Source: Sphingobacteriales bacterium
Lineage (GTDB): Bacteria > Bacteroidota > Bacteroidia > Chitinophagales > UBA2359
Length of the DNA: 64,000 bases
Assembly (NCBI GenBank): GCA_016711295.1
Contig: JADJTE010000002.1
Location: 1-64,000 of the forward strand
Direction: 5' to 3'
Position 1 is the stretch's first letter. Every line of letters begins with the position of its first letter. The notes below the pieces were generated by a model, which saw only the letters and a list, made by a program, of their open reading frames with translations, did not search any database and was not told the origin of the DNA. The translations under genes and the position numbers were made by a program. Of the stretch, positions 37,891-48,083 are shown in pieces.

Positions 37891-39108
37891 ATGTCTATGA
37901 TTTTGTTTGATGATAGTGCTCGTTGGGGGCTAATGCCTTTGACCTTTACGCGCCCTTGCGCCGATTTGCGCGTGGGTATCTGTACGATGCGCGAAAAATG
38001 GCAACTTGCCCTATCCGAAGCCGCTCAAATCCTGACCGCGCCTTACCTAAGCCCCAAATATACTCCTGTGCCCTTGTCTGCACGAAGTGGCACACTCTAT
38101 ATCAACGCCACTGTATTGCCTACGCCCGATTTGGCACTGCAAATAACCCTACTCGACATAGGCGAAGCCCTCTGCGACAAACAAACCGCAGTAGCCTGGC
38201 GTATCAGCAGCGATAACTCGCCTTATACCTACCAACAAACCACTAACCCCGATTTAGCAACCCACATACAGCAGCAATATCGATGCCAAACGCCCGCCAA
38301 TTATCGACAATTGAGGCATTGGTACGACCTGTTCTTATGCAATGACTTAGCACTACGCCTCGATTTTGCTGCCCTCACACACGGACGCGAGTCGCAGCCC
38401 CTCAGCAGCAGCAATACCCTTATTGGCAATCCGAGCCATATTTTTTTAGAAGCGGGCGCACAAGTAGAAGCGGCTATACTTAACACGAGTGCCGCGCCTA
38501 TTTATGTGGGCAAAAATGCCGAGATTATGGAGGGCTGTATGGTGCGTGGCGGCTTGGCGCTGGGCGAAGGAGCATGCCTAAAAATGGGCACCAAAATATA
38601 TGGCGCAACCACCATCGGGCAATACAGCAAAGTAGGTGGCGAAATCAGCAATTCGGTCATTATCGGATATAGCAATAAGGCACACGACGGATTTATGGGC
38701 AATTCGGTATTGGGCGAATGGTGCAATTGGGGTGCAGACAGCAATAATTCGAACCTGAAAAATAATTATGGCGAAGTAAGCGTTTGGAACTATGCTACGC
38801 GCAACTATCAAAATACAAACCTGCAATTTTGTGGCATGGTCATGGGCGACCACTCGAAATGTGGTATCAACACGATGTTTAATACAGGTACTACCATAGG
38901 CGTTTGCGCCAATGTATTTGGCAGTGGATTTCCGCCCAAATATATACCATCGTTTGCCTGGGGAGGTGCCGAACAACTCGATGCCTACCATTTCGAAAAA
39001 GCAATAGAAACTGCCCGCCGCGTAACTGAACGCCGACACATTGACCTAAGTAATGCCGACTGCGATATTTTGCGCTATGTGCAACAACAAGACCCCCTAA
39101 ATCCTTGA
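37891..39108 (+). CDS. GlmU-like sugar nucleotidyltransferase/acyltransferase-fold protein
   Basis: 405 residues. The N-terminus (SMILFDDSARWGLMPLTFTR, PCADLRVGICTMREKW) belongs to the Bacteroidota GlmU-like family annotated as putative sugar nucleotidyltransferase. From about 195 there are left-handed beta-helix hexapeptides (GKNAEIMEGCMVRGGLALGE, AYI-type turns), ending VFGSGFPPKYIPSFAWGG. It lacks a clear pyrophosphorylase Gly-rich loop LAAGxGTRM, so the activity may be acyl transfer only. Probably in cell-envelope sugar metabolism. Confidence 0.82.
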   Translation: MSMILFDDSARWGLMPLTFTRPCADLRVGICTMREKWQLALSEAAQILTAPYLSPKYTPVPLSARSGTLYINATVLPTPDLALQITLLDIGEALCDKQTAVAWRISSDNSPYTYQQTTNPDLATHIQQQYRCQTPANYRQLRHWYDLFLCNDLALRLDFAALTHGRESQPLSSSNTLIGNPSHIFLEAGAQVEAAILNTSAAPIYVGKNAEIMEGCMVRGGLALGEGACLKMGTKIYGATTIGQYSKVGGEISNSVIIGYSNKAHDGFMGNSVLGEWCNWGADSNNSNLKNNYGEVSVWNYATRNYQNTNLQFCGMVMGDHSKCGINTMFNTGTTIGVCANVFGSGFPPKYIPSFAWGGAEQLDAYHFEKAIETARRVTERRHIDLSNADCDILRYVQQQDPLNP

Positions 39109-39168
39109 AAAAAAGGAGATAAACCCATGAAAACAAAAAATTAATACGGCAATTTGCAATATCAAACC

Positions 39169-39914
39169 ATGAATACCCTTTCCTGCCTCATCGTAGAGGA
39201 CGAACACCCCGCCCAAATATTGCTAAGTGCTTATATCGCTCAATTACCCTCGCTGCACTTGGTCGCTTGCTGCAATACAGCCCTGCAAGCCTTGGAACTA
39301 TTGCGCCAGCAACCCATAGACATACTGCTGCTCGATATTAATTTGCCCTGGATTGTCGGGCATCGACTTCCTGAAAATCTTGCCCAACAAACCACAAGTT
39401 ATACTTATCACTGCCTACCCGAACACGCCATAGAAGGATATACATTAGACGTAACCGATTATCTCCTCAAACCCGTATCCTTCGAGCGATTTGTGCAAGC
39501 CATCAATAAAGTAAGCGACCGTATTGCCCTACAACGCAACGCCCTACAAGCACCACCGCCCAGCAACGGCGGCAATCCAAAACTACCTCTAACGGAACAT
39601 CAGGTCAGAGACCATTTTTTGTCAAAGCCGACTACAAAACCGTCAAAGTGAGGTTCGACGATATTTTGTATATCGAAGGGCTACGCGAATACGTAGGCAT
39701 CCATACGACAAACGACCGCATCATCACCCTCGAATCGCTGCGGCATTTAGAAGAAGACATACTGCCCCCCAATGCCTTTTATGCGCGTCCATAAATCGTT
39801 TATCGTGGCTATTGATAAAGTCGAAGCCATAGCGGGCAACGAACTTGAAATAGGCAAAAAAAATATACCCATCGGAAAAACTACCGCGAACAAGTATTGC
39901 AGGTGTTCAGGTAA
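39169..39914 (+). CDS. LytTR-family response regulator (several frameshifts)
   Basis: About 248 residues when repaired. Receiver domain: LSCLIVEDEHPAQILLSAYI, phospho-acceptor Asp in ILLLDINLP, YLLKPVSFERF. The stretch 39350-39420 is read out of frame; shifting it gives GLSGIDFLKILPNKPQVIL, as expected. The LytTR DNA-binding domain follows across further shifts at about 39608, 39775 and 39885 (FFVKADYKTVKVRFDDILYI, MRVHKSFIVAIDKVEAI, NELEIGKKNIPIGKT), ending at 39914. Such regulators usually pair with a LytS-like His_kinase sensor, not found here; the kinase at 36612 is of another class. Confidence 0.85.
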
Positions 39915-39945
39915 AATTCTATGTTCCAAAAAATATAAAACAATT

Positions 39946-40059
39946 GTAACTATTTAGGGTATAGGGTTTGGGGTATGGGTTTTTGGGCAATACTTATCTA
40001 ATAATGCCGGACCATCGCTGCATATTCAATTAGTTCCCCCTACAAGGCTAAATAGTTGC
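39946..40059 (-). mobile_element. TIR element (family B)
   Basis: Ends GTAACTATTTAG (39946-39957) and CTAAATAGTTGC (one mismatch), 114 bp, reverse orientation, 31 bases after the LytTR gene. The flanks aaacaatt / cgagaatt agree at five of eight positions, so a duplication may once have been there but cannot be claimed. Confidence 0.82.
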
Positions 40060-40144
40060 CGAGAATTTTTACCTATTTCCGCTAATTGATACCAAGTATA
40101 CTTCCCCTGAACCAATAAAAGAGAACCACTCATAACCATAGCCC

Positions 40145-41074
40145 ATGTCTGTAGTTGTTCAAAATCTAAGCAAAAATTATGGCACGCAACGCGCCGTAGC
40201 CGATATATCGTTTGAAGCCCGCGCGGGCGAAATATTGGGTTTTTTAGGACCCAACGGCGCGGGCAAGACCACCACCATGAAAATACTGACGGGCTACCTC
40301 GCCGCCGACGGAGGTAGCGCCAATGTTTGTGGGTATAATACCGAAACACACCCGATGGAAGTACGCGCCCGTATCGGATACTTGCCCGAACACAATCCGC
40401 TGTATATAGATATGTACGTGCGCGAGTACCTCCAATTTGTAGGGCGGCTCAACAAAATACCCACTGCCGCACTCAGCAACCGTATTGCCGATATGGTGCA
40501 ACTGACCGGATTGAGCCGCGAACAACACAAAAAAATAGGACAACTGTCAAAAGGCTACCGCCAGCGCGTAGGCTTGGCGCAAGCTATGCTGCACGACCCA
40601 CAAGTATTAATTTTGGACGAACCTACATCGGGCTTAGACCCCAACCAACTCGCCGAAATAAGAGCGGTTATCAAAGAAGCAGGCAAAGAAAAAACAGTCA
40701 TATTCTCTACCCACATCATGCAAGAAGTGCAGGCATTGTGTGATAGAGTAGTCATTATCAATCGCGGGCAATTAGTAGCCGATAGTACCGTAGCCCAATT
40801 GCAACAGCAGCAAAGCGGACAAATTGTAACTACCGTCGAATTTACCCAACCCATCACCGCCGAACAATTATTGCGCGATATTCCTAAGCTACAAGGCGTA
40901 TTGCCCACCGAAACGCCTCAAATGTGGCAATTGCTTAGTGCCGATACCCACGACATACGCCCCGCCGTATTCCAATTTGCCGTCCAACACCAATACGTCA
41001 TCATTACCCTACAACGCGAAACCCGAAACTTAGAAGATACCTTCCGACAACTAACCGCCACTACTCCCCAATAA
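40145..41074 (+). CDS. gldA: ABC transporter ATP-binding protein, GldA-like
   Basis: 309 residues. Walker A GPNGAGKTTT (35-44), signature LSKGYRQRVGLAQAM, Walker B VLILDEPTSGLDPNQ and the switch His in IFSTHIMQEV. The C-terminal about 85 residues match the extra domain of GldA. In flavobacteria GldA works with GldF and GldG in gliding motility; those membrane genes are not in the window next to it, so the symbol rests on similarity alone. Confidence 0.83.
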   Translation: MSVVVQNLSKNYGTQRAVADISFEARAGEILGFLGPNGAGKTTTMKILTGYLAADGGSANVCGYNTETHPMEVRARIGYLPEHNPLYIDMYVREYLQFVGRLNKIPTAALSNRIADMVQLTGLSREQHKKIGQLSKGYRQRVGLAQAMLHDPQVLILDEPTSGLDPNQLAEIRAVIKEAGKEKTVIFSTHIMQEVQALCDRVVIINRGQLVADSTVAQLQQQQSGQIVTTVEFTQPITAEQLLRDIPKLQGVLPTETPQMWQLLSADTHDIRPAVFQFAVQHQYVIITLQRETRNLEDTFRQLTATTPQ

Positions 41075-41739
41075 GATATTATGCCATCAGCAAGCAACCG
41101 TATACCCATGTTCTGCGTAATAACTACGGAAATATCTGTCGGCAGTAATATTGCGGCACACACTACAAAAGTGAAATTTATCACCTGAATGCGCGTAGGA
41201 ATACAGTTTAACCTCGTTGTAAGTACAAACAAATCTGCTATCAAATTGGGGCAAAAATTCGGGTTTGACCTATAATGTTCAAAGACTTACAAATGAATGA
41301 AGAAAACAGCCACTAACACAGTATTGATAATAGGGGAACTGTGAACATTTCGACTAACCCAAAGCAGCGCGGCTTCGTTTATCAACGGAAGTGCAAAATT
41401 CAACTTTCGTTCCTCAATTAAAGTTCAGTACTAAAAGCCCTGCCCATCGTCAATACACGGCACATTTGCTTGTCAGACCCCGACCACTTCTACTCGCACC
41501 AAAGCGGCTTTTGCATAATAAATGGCAAAATTGCGCAAAAAGATGCGCAAAAAGGCGTAACTTTGCCGCCCGATATAACGAGCAAAAGCTATTCCTAATA
41601 ATATTGCTTTTGACCAATGCTCTAATACAATATATAGCACATACTTTTTTATACCCATAACACCCTACGTGCATGCAAAACGCCTACTTTTTATTTTTTT
41701 AATTTTTCCGCAAAAAAATCAACATTATCCCTTTATCCT
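41075..41739. other. 665-bp spacer with promoter for porV
   Basis: No supported gene. The first 300 bases look like decayed, unassignable sequence. A -7 box TAACTTTGCc lies at 41558-41565, preceded by a direct repeat of gcgcaaaaa and by TTG at 41531-41533 (24-base spacing, slightly long). It would give a leader of about 165 bases for the PorV gene. Confidence 0.45.
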
Positions 41740-42940
41740 ATGAGGTACTTTTTGGGTAAAATTACCCTCTTTACAGTAGTCGCGTTGTCTTTATTGACTG
41801 AGAATGTCACCGCTCAAATCGGCACAGGCGACTTAGACGGTCGTGTCAATACAGTATTTACTGCCATACCCTTTTTGCGCATCAACCCCGACGGGCGCAC
41901 GAGCGGCATGGGCGATGTAGGCATTGCCACCGCCGTAGGACGCGGGCGCACTCTACCACAATATCGGCAAATTAGCCTATGCGACCAGCGATGTAGGACT
42001 TAGCGTCACCTACACGCCTTGGCTGCGCGAGTTGGTGAGCGATATATTTATTGCTCAAATAGCAGGCTACAAAAAAATCAACGATTTGCAGAGCATCGGG
42101 CTGTCATTGCGCTATTTTTCATTAGGCAATATTACATTCACCGACATTGCAGGCACAGAAACAGGCAACTATAACCCCAACGAATTTGCCATCGATTTGG
42201 GCTACTCGCGCAAATTATCCGACAATTTCTCTACGGGCTTGACCCTCAAATATGTGCGCTCCGACCTCGCCAGCGGGCAAGAAGTTAGCACAGGCAATAT
42301 CATCAATGCCGCACAAGCCGTAGCCGCCGATTTGGGCTTTTTCTATACCAACCCCGAAATGACAATAGGCGGCAAACCCGCCGAATTATCGATAGGGGCA
42401 GCCATTACTAATATCGGCAACAAGGTATCCTATACACAAGACGATACCAAAGACTTCATTCCCACCAATCTCGGTCTGGGGTCTAACCTACGCTTAGATT
42501 TGAACGAACACAATAGCATCGCCATTGCCTTCGACATCAACAAACTGATGGTGCCAACGCCCGACAGTTCGTTCAACAGTAATTTGGACAGCCCCGATAA
42601 CCCTCGCAACAAACCCTTGTTGAGTGGTATGTTCGGTTCGTTTGCCGATGCCCCAGGCGGTTTTAGCGAAGAAATGCAAGAATTGATGTATTCAGTTGGT
42701 TTAGAGTATTGGTATAATAAACAATTTGCCGTCCGTGCGGGTTATTTTAATGAACACCGCTTGAAAGGCAATCGCAAATTTTTGACCCTCGGCTTGGGCT
42801 TGCGTTATAGCGTATTTGGCTTTAATTTCTCCTATATCGTACCCACCACTTCGCAGCGCAACCCCTTAGACAATACACTTCGCTTTTCGCTCACTTTTGA
42901 CTTTGACGGCAAAGGCAGTGGCAGCGACATTTTGGAATAA
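41740..42940 (+). CDS. porV: Type IX secretion outer-membrane protein PorV/LptO (one frameshift)
   Basis: About 400 residues. Signal peptide (about 1-26), then the PorV opening FLRINPDGRTSGMGDVGIAT. Near 41938 one base is lost or gained; restoring it gives ALYHNIGKLAYATSDVGLSV before YTPWLREL. FadL-like beta-barrel strands follow, up to FSYIVPTTSQRNPLDNTLRF and a Phe/Asp-rich end. PorV shuttles T9SS cargo from the translocon to the attachment complex, which fits the T9SS sorting domains on the proteins at 5852 and 18318. Confidence 0.9.
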
Positions 42941-43162
42941 AACACGCACAAGGCGATAAGAAACCTTCCGTTTTACGCTAACAAAACCTTCAAGGCAGGT
43001 TGTCCAATGTATTGCTGCGGCAGACATCAGACAGCGCGATGCTTTGGAGGTTTTTTTGATATATATATCATAACAACCCATTGCCCCAAAACGGACTAAT
43101 AAGCCGCTATTGGTTGGCAAACCCAAAGCAGACAAACAATATATAACCACACCATATAGATC

Positions 43163-45004
43163 ATGCCATTTCAATATAAAGACGAAGTAACTATCAAGTT
43201 TGCCGGCGACTCAGGCGACGGTATGCAACTAACAGGCAACGAATTTACAGGCAATACCGCCCTGACAGGCAGCGATTTGGCTACGTTTCCCGATTTTCCA
43301 GCCGAAATACGCGCACCACAAGGTACAACGGCAGGCGTGTCGGGCTTTCAGCTACATTTTGGCAGCCGCCGCATCTTTACGCCCGGCGACCGCTGCGACG
43401 TATTGGTAGTAATGAACGCCGCCGCCCTCAAATCACACCTCAACAGCCTAAAAAAAGGCGGCATACTGATAGCCAATATCGATGGCTTTGACCATAAAAA
43501 TTTGCGCCTATCCAAATACCCTGATGGCGACAATCCCCTGCAAAATGGCAGCCTGACCGATTACGAATTGCATGCGCTGCCTATTGGAAAACTAACCCGC
43601 GAGGCTCTGCGCGAAAGCCCATTAGGAACCAAAGACAAAGAACGCGCCAAAAATATGTTTGTACTGGGCTTTTTGTATTGGCTCTACGACCGCGACATGC
43701 AAAGTACCATAGACCGCCTAAATGCCAAATTTGCCCGCCAACCCGACATTTTACAAGCCAACTTGCTGGTACTCAAAGCAGGCTGGCACTATGCCGAAAC
43801 CATCGAAACACTCGGCACGCGCTACCGCGTAGCTCCCGCGCCACTGCCTGCGGGCGAATACCGAAATATTATGGGCAACGAAGCCCTTAGCATAGGGTTG
43901 ATAGCCGCCGCCCGACAGTTGCAATTGACCTTATTCTACGGCTCTTATCCCATAACACCCGCGTCTGACATCTTGCACCACTTGGCAAAGCACAAAAATT
44001 TTGGGGTCAAAACCTTTCAGGCAGAAGACGAAATAGCTGCTATTTGCGCTGCCATAGGAGCGAGCTACGGCGGCAACTTGGGCATTACAGGCACATCAGG
44101 ACCAGGTTTAGCCCTCAAAGCAGAGGCAATAGGTTTGGCGGTAATGCTCGAACTGCCCTTGGTTATCATAGACGTACAACGAGGCGGACCCTCCACGGGT
44201 TTGCCCACCAAAACCGAACAAGCCGACCTACTGCAAGCCTTATACGGACGCAATGGCGAGTGCCCCGCCGTGGTTTTGGCAGCACATTCGCCGTCGGATT
44301 GTTTCGATACCGCAATGGAAGCCTGCCGCTTGGCGGTGCAATACATGACCCCCGTTATTTTGTTGAGCGATGGCTATATAGCCAACGGTGCCGAGCCTTG
44401 GCAGTTCCCGACCGCCGACCAATTGCCCCAAGACTGGAAAGTGAAATTTAGGCAAACCTTACAAGCCGACGAAGTGTTTTTGCCCTACGAACGCGACGAA
44501 AAATGGGTGCGCCCCTGGGCAATTCCGGGCACCGATACCCTCACGCATCGCATTGGAGGCTTGGAAAAGGAAGACGGCACAGGCAATATCTCCTACTCGC
44601 CCGCTAACCACGAGTATATGGTCAAAGTGCGCGAAGCTAAAATAGCGGGCATTGCCGACGACATTGCACCTCAAACCTTGACGGAGGGAGTAGAGAACGG
44701 CGACTTGCTCATATTGGGTTGGGGCAGCACTTATGGCGCTATCCGCTCGGCAGTGCGCGACTTGATAGCCGAGGGGCATAGCGTAGCCCACGCCCACTTG
44801 CGCCATTTGCGCCCTCTGCCCCGCAATCTGGGCGATTTGCTGCGACAATACCGCCGTGTGCTGATACCCGAAATCAACAACGGGCAATTGGTCAAGGTCA
44901 TTCGCGAGCAGTATTTGCTGCCCGCTGTTCCGTTCAACAAAATACAAGGTTTGCCTATAACATCTGCCGAAATTAAGATAGCAGCATTAAGTTTATTGAG
45001 TTAA
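43163..45004 (+). CDS. korA: 2-oxoacid:ferredoxin oxidoreductase alpha subunit
   Basis: 613 residues, intact. Fused gamma-alpha layout: a gamma domain first (IKFAGDSGDGMQLTGNEFTG), then alpha pyrimidine-binding (FYGSYPITPASDILHHLAKH, TFQAEDEIAAICAAIGASYG, ITGTSGPGLALKAEAIGLAV) and the C-terminal transketolase-like domain (LILGWGSTYGAIRSAV). Oxidises 2-oxoglutarate or a related 2-oxoacid to the CoA ester with ferredoxin as acceptor. The beta subunit, normally directly downstream, is missing: 45005 onwards is the end of an opposing galactokinase gene. Confidence 0.93.
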   Translation: MPFQYKDEVTIKFAGDSGDGMQLTGNEFTGNTALTGSDLATFPDFPAEIRAPQGTTAGVSGFQLHFGSRRIFTPGDRCDVLVVMNAAALKSHLNSLKKGGILIANIDGFDHKNLRLSKYPDGDNPLQNGSLTDYELHALPIGKLTREALRESPLGTKDKERAKNMFVLGFLYWLYDRDMQSTIDRLNAKFARQPDILQANLLVLKAGWHYAETIETLGTRYRVAPAPLPAGEYRNIMGNEALSIGLIAAARQLQLTLFYGSYPITPASDILHHLAKHKNFGVKTFQAEDEIAAICAAIGASYGGNLGITGTSGPGLALKAEAIGLAVMLELPLVIIDVQRGGPSTGLPTKTEQADLLQALYGRNGECPAVVLAAHSPSDCFDTAMEACRLAVQYMTPVILLSDGYIANGAEPWQFPTADQLPQDWKVKFRQTLQADEVFLPYERDEKWVRPWAIPGTDTLTHRIGGLEKEDGTGNISYSPANHEYMVKVREAKIAGIADDIAPQTLTEGVENGDLLILGWGSTYGAIRSAVRDLIAEGHSVAHAHLRHLRPLPRNLGDLLRQYRRVLIPEINNGQLVKVIREQYLLPAVPFNKIQGLPITSAEIKIAALSLLS

Positions 45005-45121
45005 TATTTTATTTATTTGCAAATAAAAATATAAATATTAAATTTCTTAACTGAATTTAGAGATGGCGACATTGCGGTAGGGGGAAAGTTGGAAAATTTG
45101 CTTTGGGCAAAGATGCACGAG

Positions 45122-46283
45122 CTATCCGCCCAAATACTGCACACCGTCAGCAGCAGCAGCACAATAGACAGACAAGGGCAATCCGGTTGTTTGTGGATAA
45201 TAAACACTAAGCTGTTCGATAAAGGCATCAATTTGGGCGGTTTCGACGAGGGCGATAGCGCAGCCACCAAAACCCGCGCCAGTCATACGTGCGCCCATAC
45301 AAGCGGGGTGCTGTTGAGCAAGGGCTACTAAGGTGTCTAACTCAAAGCCCGTTACTTCGTAATCGTCGCGCAGCGATAGGTGCGAAGCGTTGAGGTATCT
45401 GCCGACCAAGTGCCATTTGCCTTGTGACAGTGCTTGTGCGGTATTTTGTACGCGGCGATTTTCAGTGACGGCGTGTCGGGCACGGCGCAGCAAGAGTGGG
45501 TCGCTTAGGCGTGCGAGGTCTTGCTGTGTAGCAGTGCAGAGATTGCGCAGTGGGCGGTATTGCCGCATGATGGATAGGGCAACGTCACATTCGGCGCGTC
45601 GCTCGTTATATTTCGATTCGCTTAGGGGCACGCTCTTTATTCGTATTTAGTATTACTATGCTCCAAAGTGCCGTAGCAAAGGGCACTTGTCGGTGATAGA
45701 GCGTTTGGCAGTTGAGCAATAAAGCGTGCTGGGCGCGGGCGGCAGCTACGGCAAATTGGTCCATGATACCGCATTGTACGCCTACAAAATCGTTTTCTGC
45801 TTGTTGGCAAATCCGAGTTATAGCGGTGCGGTCTTCGTACATTAGATGTTGATTGAGGTGCAGCAAAATATAAGCGATAAGCACCTCACGGCAGCCGAAG
45901 ACGACAAACCCGACCGCATAGGCAGATTGCTGTTGAGCAGTATATCGGCTTCCTCCGAGCGGTAGGTGTAGATATCGGCTAATATGGCGCACCACACCAA
46001 GCGGATAATTGTGCCAAGCAACAGGGCGGCGGTCAAAGGCATCGGGCGCATCGAGGTCTATATATAATACGGCATCGGCTTGGCGAGAGGCGACGCGCAA
46101 GGTATGACTCTCCAAATTAGGACGCACCAATGCCTCGATGCCTTGCGGCAGGGCAAAAGGCATCACCCAGCCACCGTTATAGTCAATATGCTCGCCGATG
46201 AGATTGACCCGCCCAGGCGCGAAATAAGAACGCAAATCATGGGCTTCGCCGCCGAATTGGTGTAAAAAATAGCTAATATCCAA
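45122..46283 (-). CDS. galK: Galactokinase (several frameshifts)
   Basis: About 387 residues when repaired. GHMP kinase: substrate motif APGRVNLIGEHIDYNGGWVM, ATP motif LPMRSGLSSSAAVEVLI (read after shifts near 45965 and 45895), GIMDQFAVA, and the C-terminal MTGAGFGGCAIALV. A third shift near 45618 separates ILNTNKERA from LSESKYNERRAECDVAL. Phosphorylates galactose in the Leloir pathway; no other gal gene is adjacent. Convergent with korA. Confidence 0.87.
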
Positions 46284-46334
46284 GAGTAAATGAGGCTTTT
46301 GAGGTGGGGAGGTTTGGGTTGCTAAGTGTTTGTA

Positions 46335-46640
46335 CTACCCAATAAGTGCTACAACAGCTTGCACGGGGTCTTGGACAACGCAGAACCGCTGCTCTCCCAT
46401 TGGGCGGGTGATTTTGCCGCTTTCGGGTAGGTTCATGCTATAGTCGTCATAGTTTCCCATGCTTTGAGGGCTATACTGCCAGCCTACTACGGCAGCATAA
46501 AAATCGCGCAGGGCGGTCTTGCCACAAAATTTTTCCAATGGTAGCAGAGAGGTGCGTAGTTCTTTTTGGGTGGTACAAAAGTACTGCCGATTTTGGGTAA
46601 CCAAAAAAAGAACAAAAAAATAACTTGCAGGCAACCGCAT
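46335..46640 (-). pseudogene. VOC (glyoxalase-like) gene with internal deletion
   Basis: The frame contains a VOC first half, TALRDFYAAVVGWQYSPQSM-GNYDDYSMNLPESG, directly joined to a VOC C-terminal end, GEQRFCVVQDPVQAVVALI. The normal 50-60 residues in between are gone, and the N-terminus before LRDFY also lacks the expected first strand. A minus-strand box TACTTTTG (46583-46576) could still drive it. Most likely a remnant, unless an assembly deletion. Confidence 0.6.
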
Positions 46641-46696
46641 AGTTCTTGTTTTCGTTATTGTGTGCAGTTTGTGGTTTTTTTGAAATGGTTAAAAGC

Positions 46697-46736
46697 AAAG
46701 CCGACCCCTTTTGTGAGTGGTCGGCTTTTGTTTTTT
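46697..46736 (+). terminator. Rho-independent terminator without an obvious gene
   Basis: Stem aaagccgacc / ggtcggcttt, 12-base loop, then tgttttttct. No + strand gene lies directly upstream, so it may end a short untranslated RNA or be left from a lost gene. Confidence 0.7.
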
Positions 46737-46845
46737 CTGCCGCATGTCCTAAATTTTTTGCTTAGACTTGTGACCTTGGTTGGGTCGGAAACGTAGAATG
46801 AGGGGTGATGGAGGCTTATTTTCAAGGGCACGGCAGAGCTAAGTG

Positions 46846-47318
46846 ATTAGTGGTTAATGGTTAGTGGTTAATGGTTAGTGGTTAATGGTTAGTGGTTAAT
46901 GGTTAGTGGTTAATGGTTAGTGGTTAATGGTTAATGGTTAGTGGTTAGTGGTTAATGGTTAGTGGTTAATGGTTAGTGGTTAATGGTTAGTGGTTAATGG
47001 TTAGTGGTTAATGGTTAGTGGTTAATGGTTAGTGGTTAATGGTTAGTGGTTAATGGTTAGTGGTTAATGGTTAGTGGTTAATGGTTAGTGGTTAGTGGTT
47101 AATGGTTAGTGGTTAATGGTTAATGGTTAATGGTTAGTGGTTAATGGTTAGTGGTTAATGGTTAGTGGTTAATGGTTAGTGGTTAATGGTTAATGGTTAA
47201 TGGTTAGTGGTTAATGGTTAATGGTTAATGGTTAATGGTTAGTGGTTAATGGTTAGTGGTTAATGGTTAGTGGTTAATGGTTAATGGTTAGTGGTTAATG
47301 GTTAGTGGTTAATGGTTA
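46846..47318. repeat. Heptanucleotide minisatellite GGTTAGT/GGTTAAT
   Basis: About 67 uninterrupted heptamers of GGTTAGT and GGTTAAT, mostly alternating (a 14-base unit) with short runs of one type. Stop codons occur in every frame on both strands, so it is not coding. It begins abruptly after cggcagagctaagtg and ends with one variant heptamer GGTTACT that leads straight into repeat family C. Confidence 0.95.
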
Positions 47319-47320
47319 CT

Positions 47321-47785
47321 GGTCTGTATTTTAAATTTCAATAACAAATTTTGGTGAATGTTGCTTTGTAGCAAGAGCGCAGGCAAGATGCCCACATTAC
47401 TTTTTTTACTCAAAATTAGAAACTACTAATAGAAAGACTGGCAATAACCATTTTCTAAGCCCCTTCGGGGCGACATCCTAATAGAAAATAAAGACGGATA
47501 GCAACAAAAGCCCCGTAGGGGCGAAATCCTACTGGTCTGTATTTTAAATTTCAATAACAAATTTTGGTGAATGTTGCTTTGTAGTAAGAGCGCAGGCAAG
47601 ATGCCCACATTACTTTTTTACTCAAAATTAGAAAATCAAACCAATAACAGAAAAACCGACAATAACCATTTTCTAAGCCCCGTAGGGGCGATATCCAAAT
47701 GGTCTGTGTTATAAATTGTAGCAAGGGCGCGAGTAATATGCTCACCTTACTTTTTTTACTCAAAATTAGAAAATCAAACCAATAG
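47321..47785. repeat. Interspersed repeat family C, three tandem partial units
   Basis: Units start with ggtctgt at 47321, 47534 and 47701, and share gctttgtag-aagagcgcagg, actcaaaattagaaa, gacggatagcaacaaaagcc and ccccgtaggggcga with 11129-11416. The GGGGC/GCCCC boxes form small hairpins. The last unit ends aaaatcaaaccaatag like the others. No reading frame of interest. Confidence 0.8.
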
Positions 47786-48083
47786 TTATTTTATATTTAC
47801 AGACTGTAGTGCAAAAAAGGCAAAATTGACACAAATTGAATTTAATTTCAAATTATAAGTTGTTTATTTATAGTCATTTACACATTTTGAAATTACTAAA
47901 CACTTTGATAAAATAACTTTTGCACCGCAGTCTTTACAAATAAAAACATTCCGATATTTTATATTATTATTATTATTTAATAAATATTTCTTCAAAATGA
48001 TTCTTTGCGCCGCAATCTCAATTTTTAACTAAACTGCCATACCCTGTCCTACCATTTCAACTCATTCTATTTCTATTTTGTCT
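47786..48083 (+). promoter_or_regulatory. AT-rich leader region of the thioredoxin-like gene
   Basis: 298 bases, strongly AT-rich, without a gene. Contains taacttttgc (47910-47919) and a similar ttctttgcgcc (48000-48010), both close to the TAnnTTTG box; either could be the promoter. Confidence 0.4.

Noticed and set aside
41391..41660. Small open frame of 89 codons in the porV leader
   Set aside because: No start context or family, and it spans the porV promoter box.
46846..47318. CRISPR array
   Set aside because: Units are 7 bases without spacers; it is a simple tandem repeat.
46846..47318. Telomere or chromosome end
   Set aside because: The array is internal and flanked by ordinary genes on both sides.
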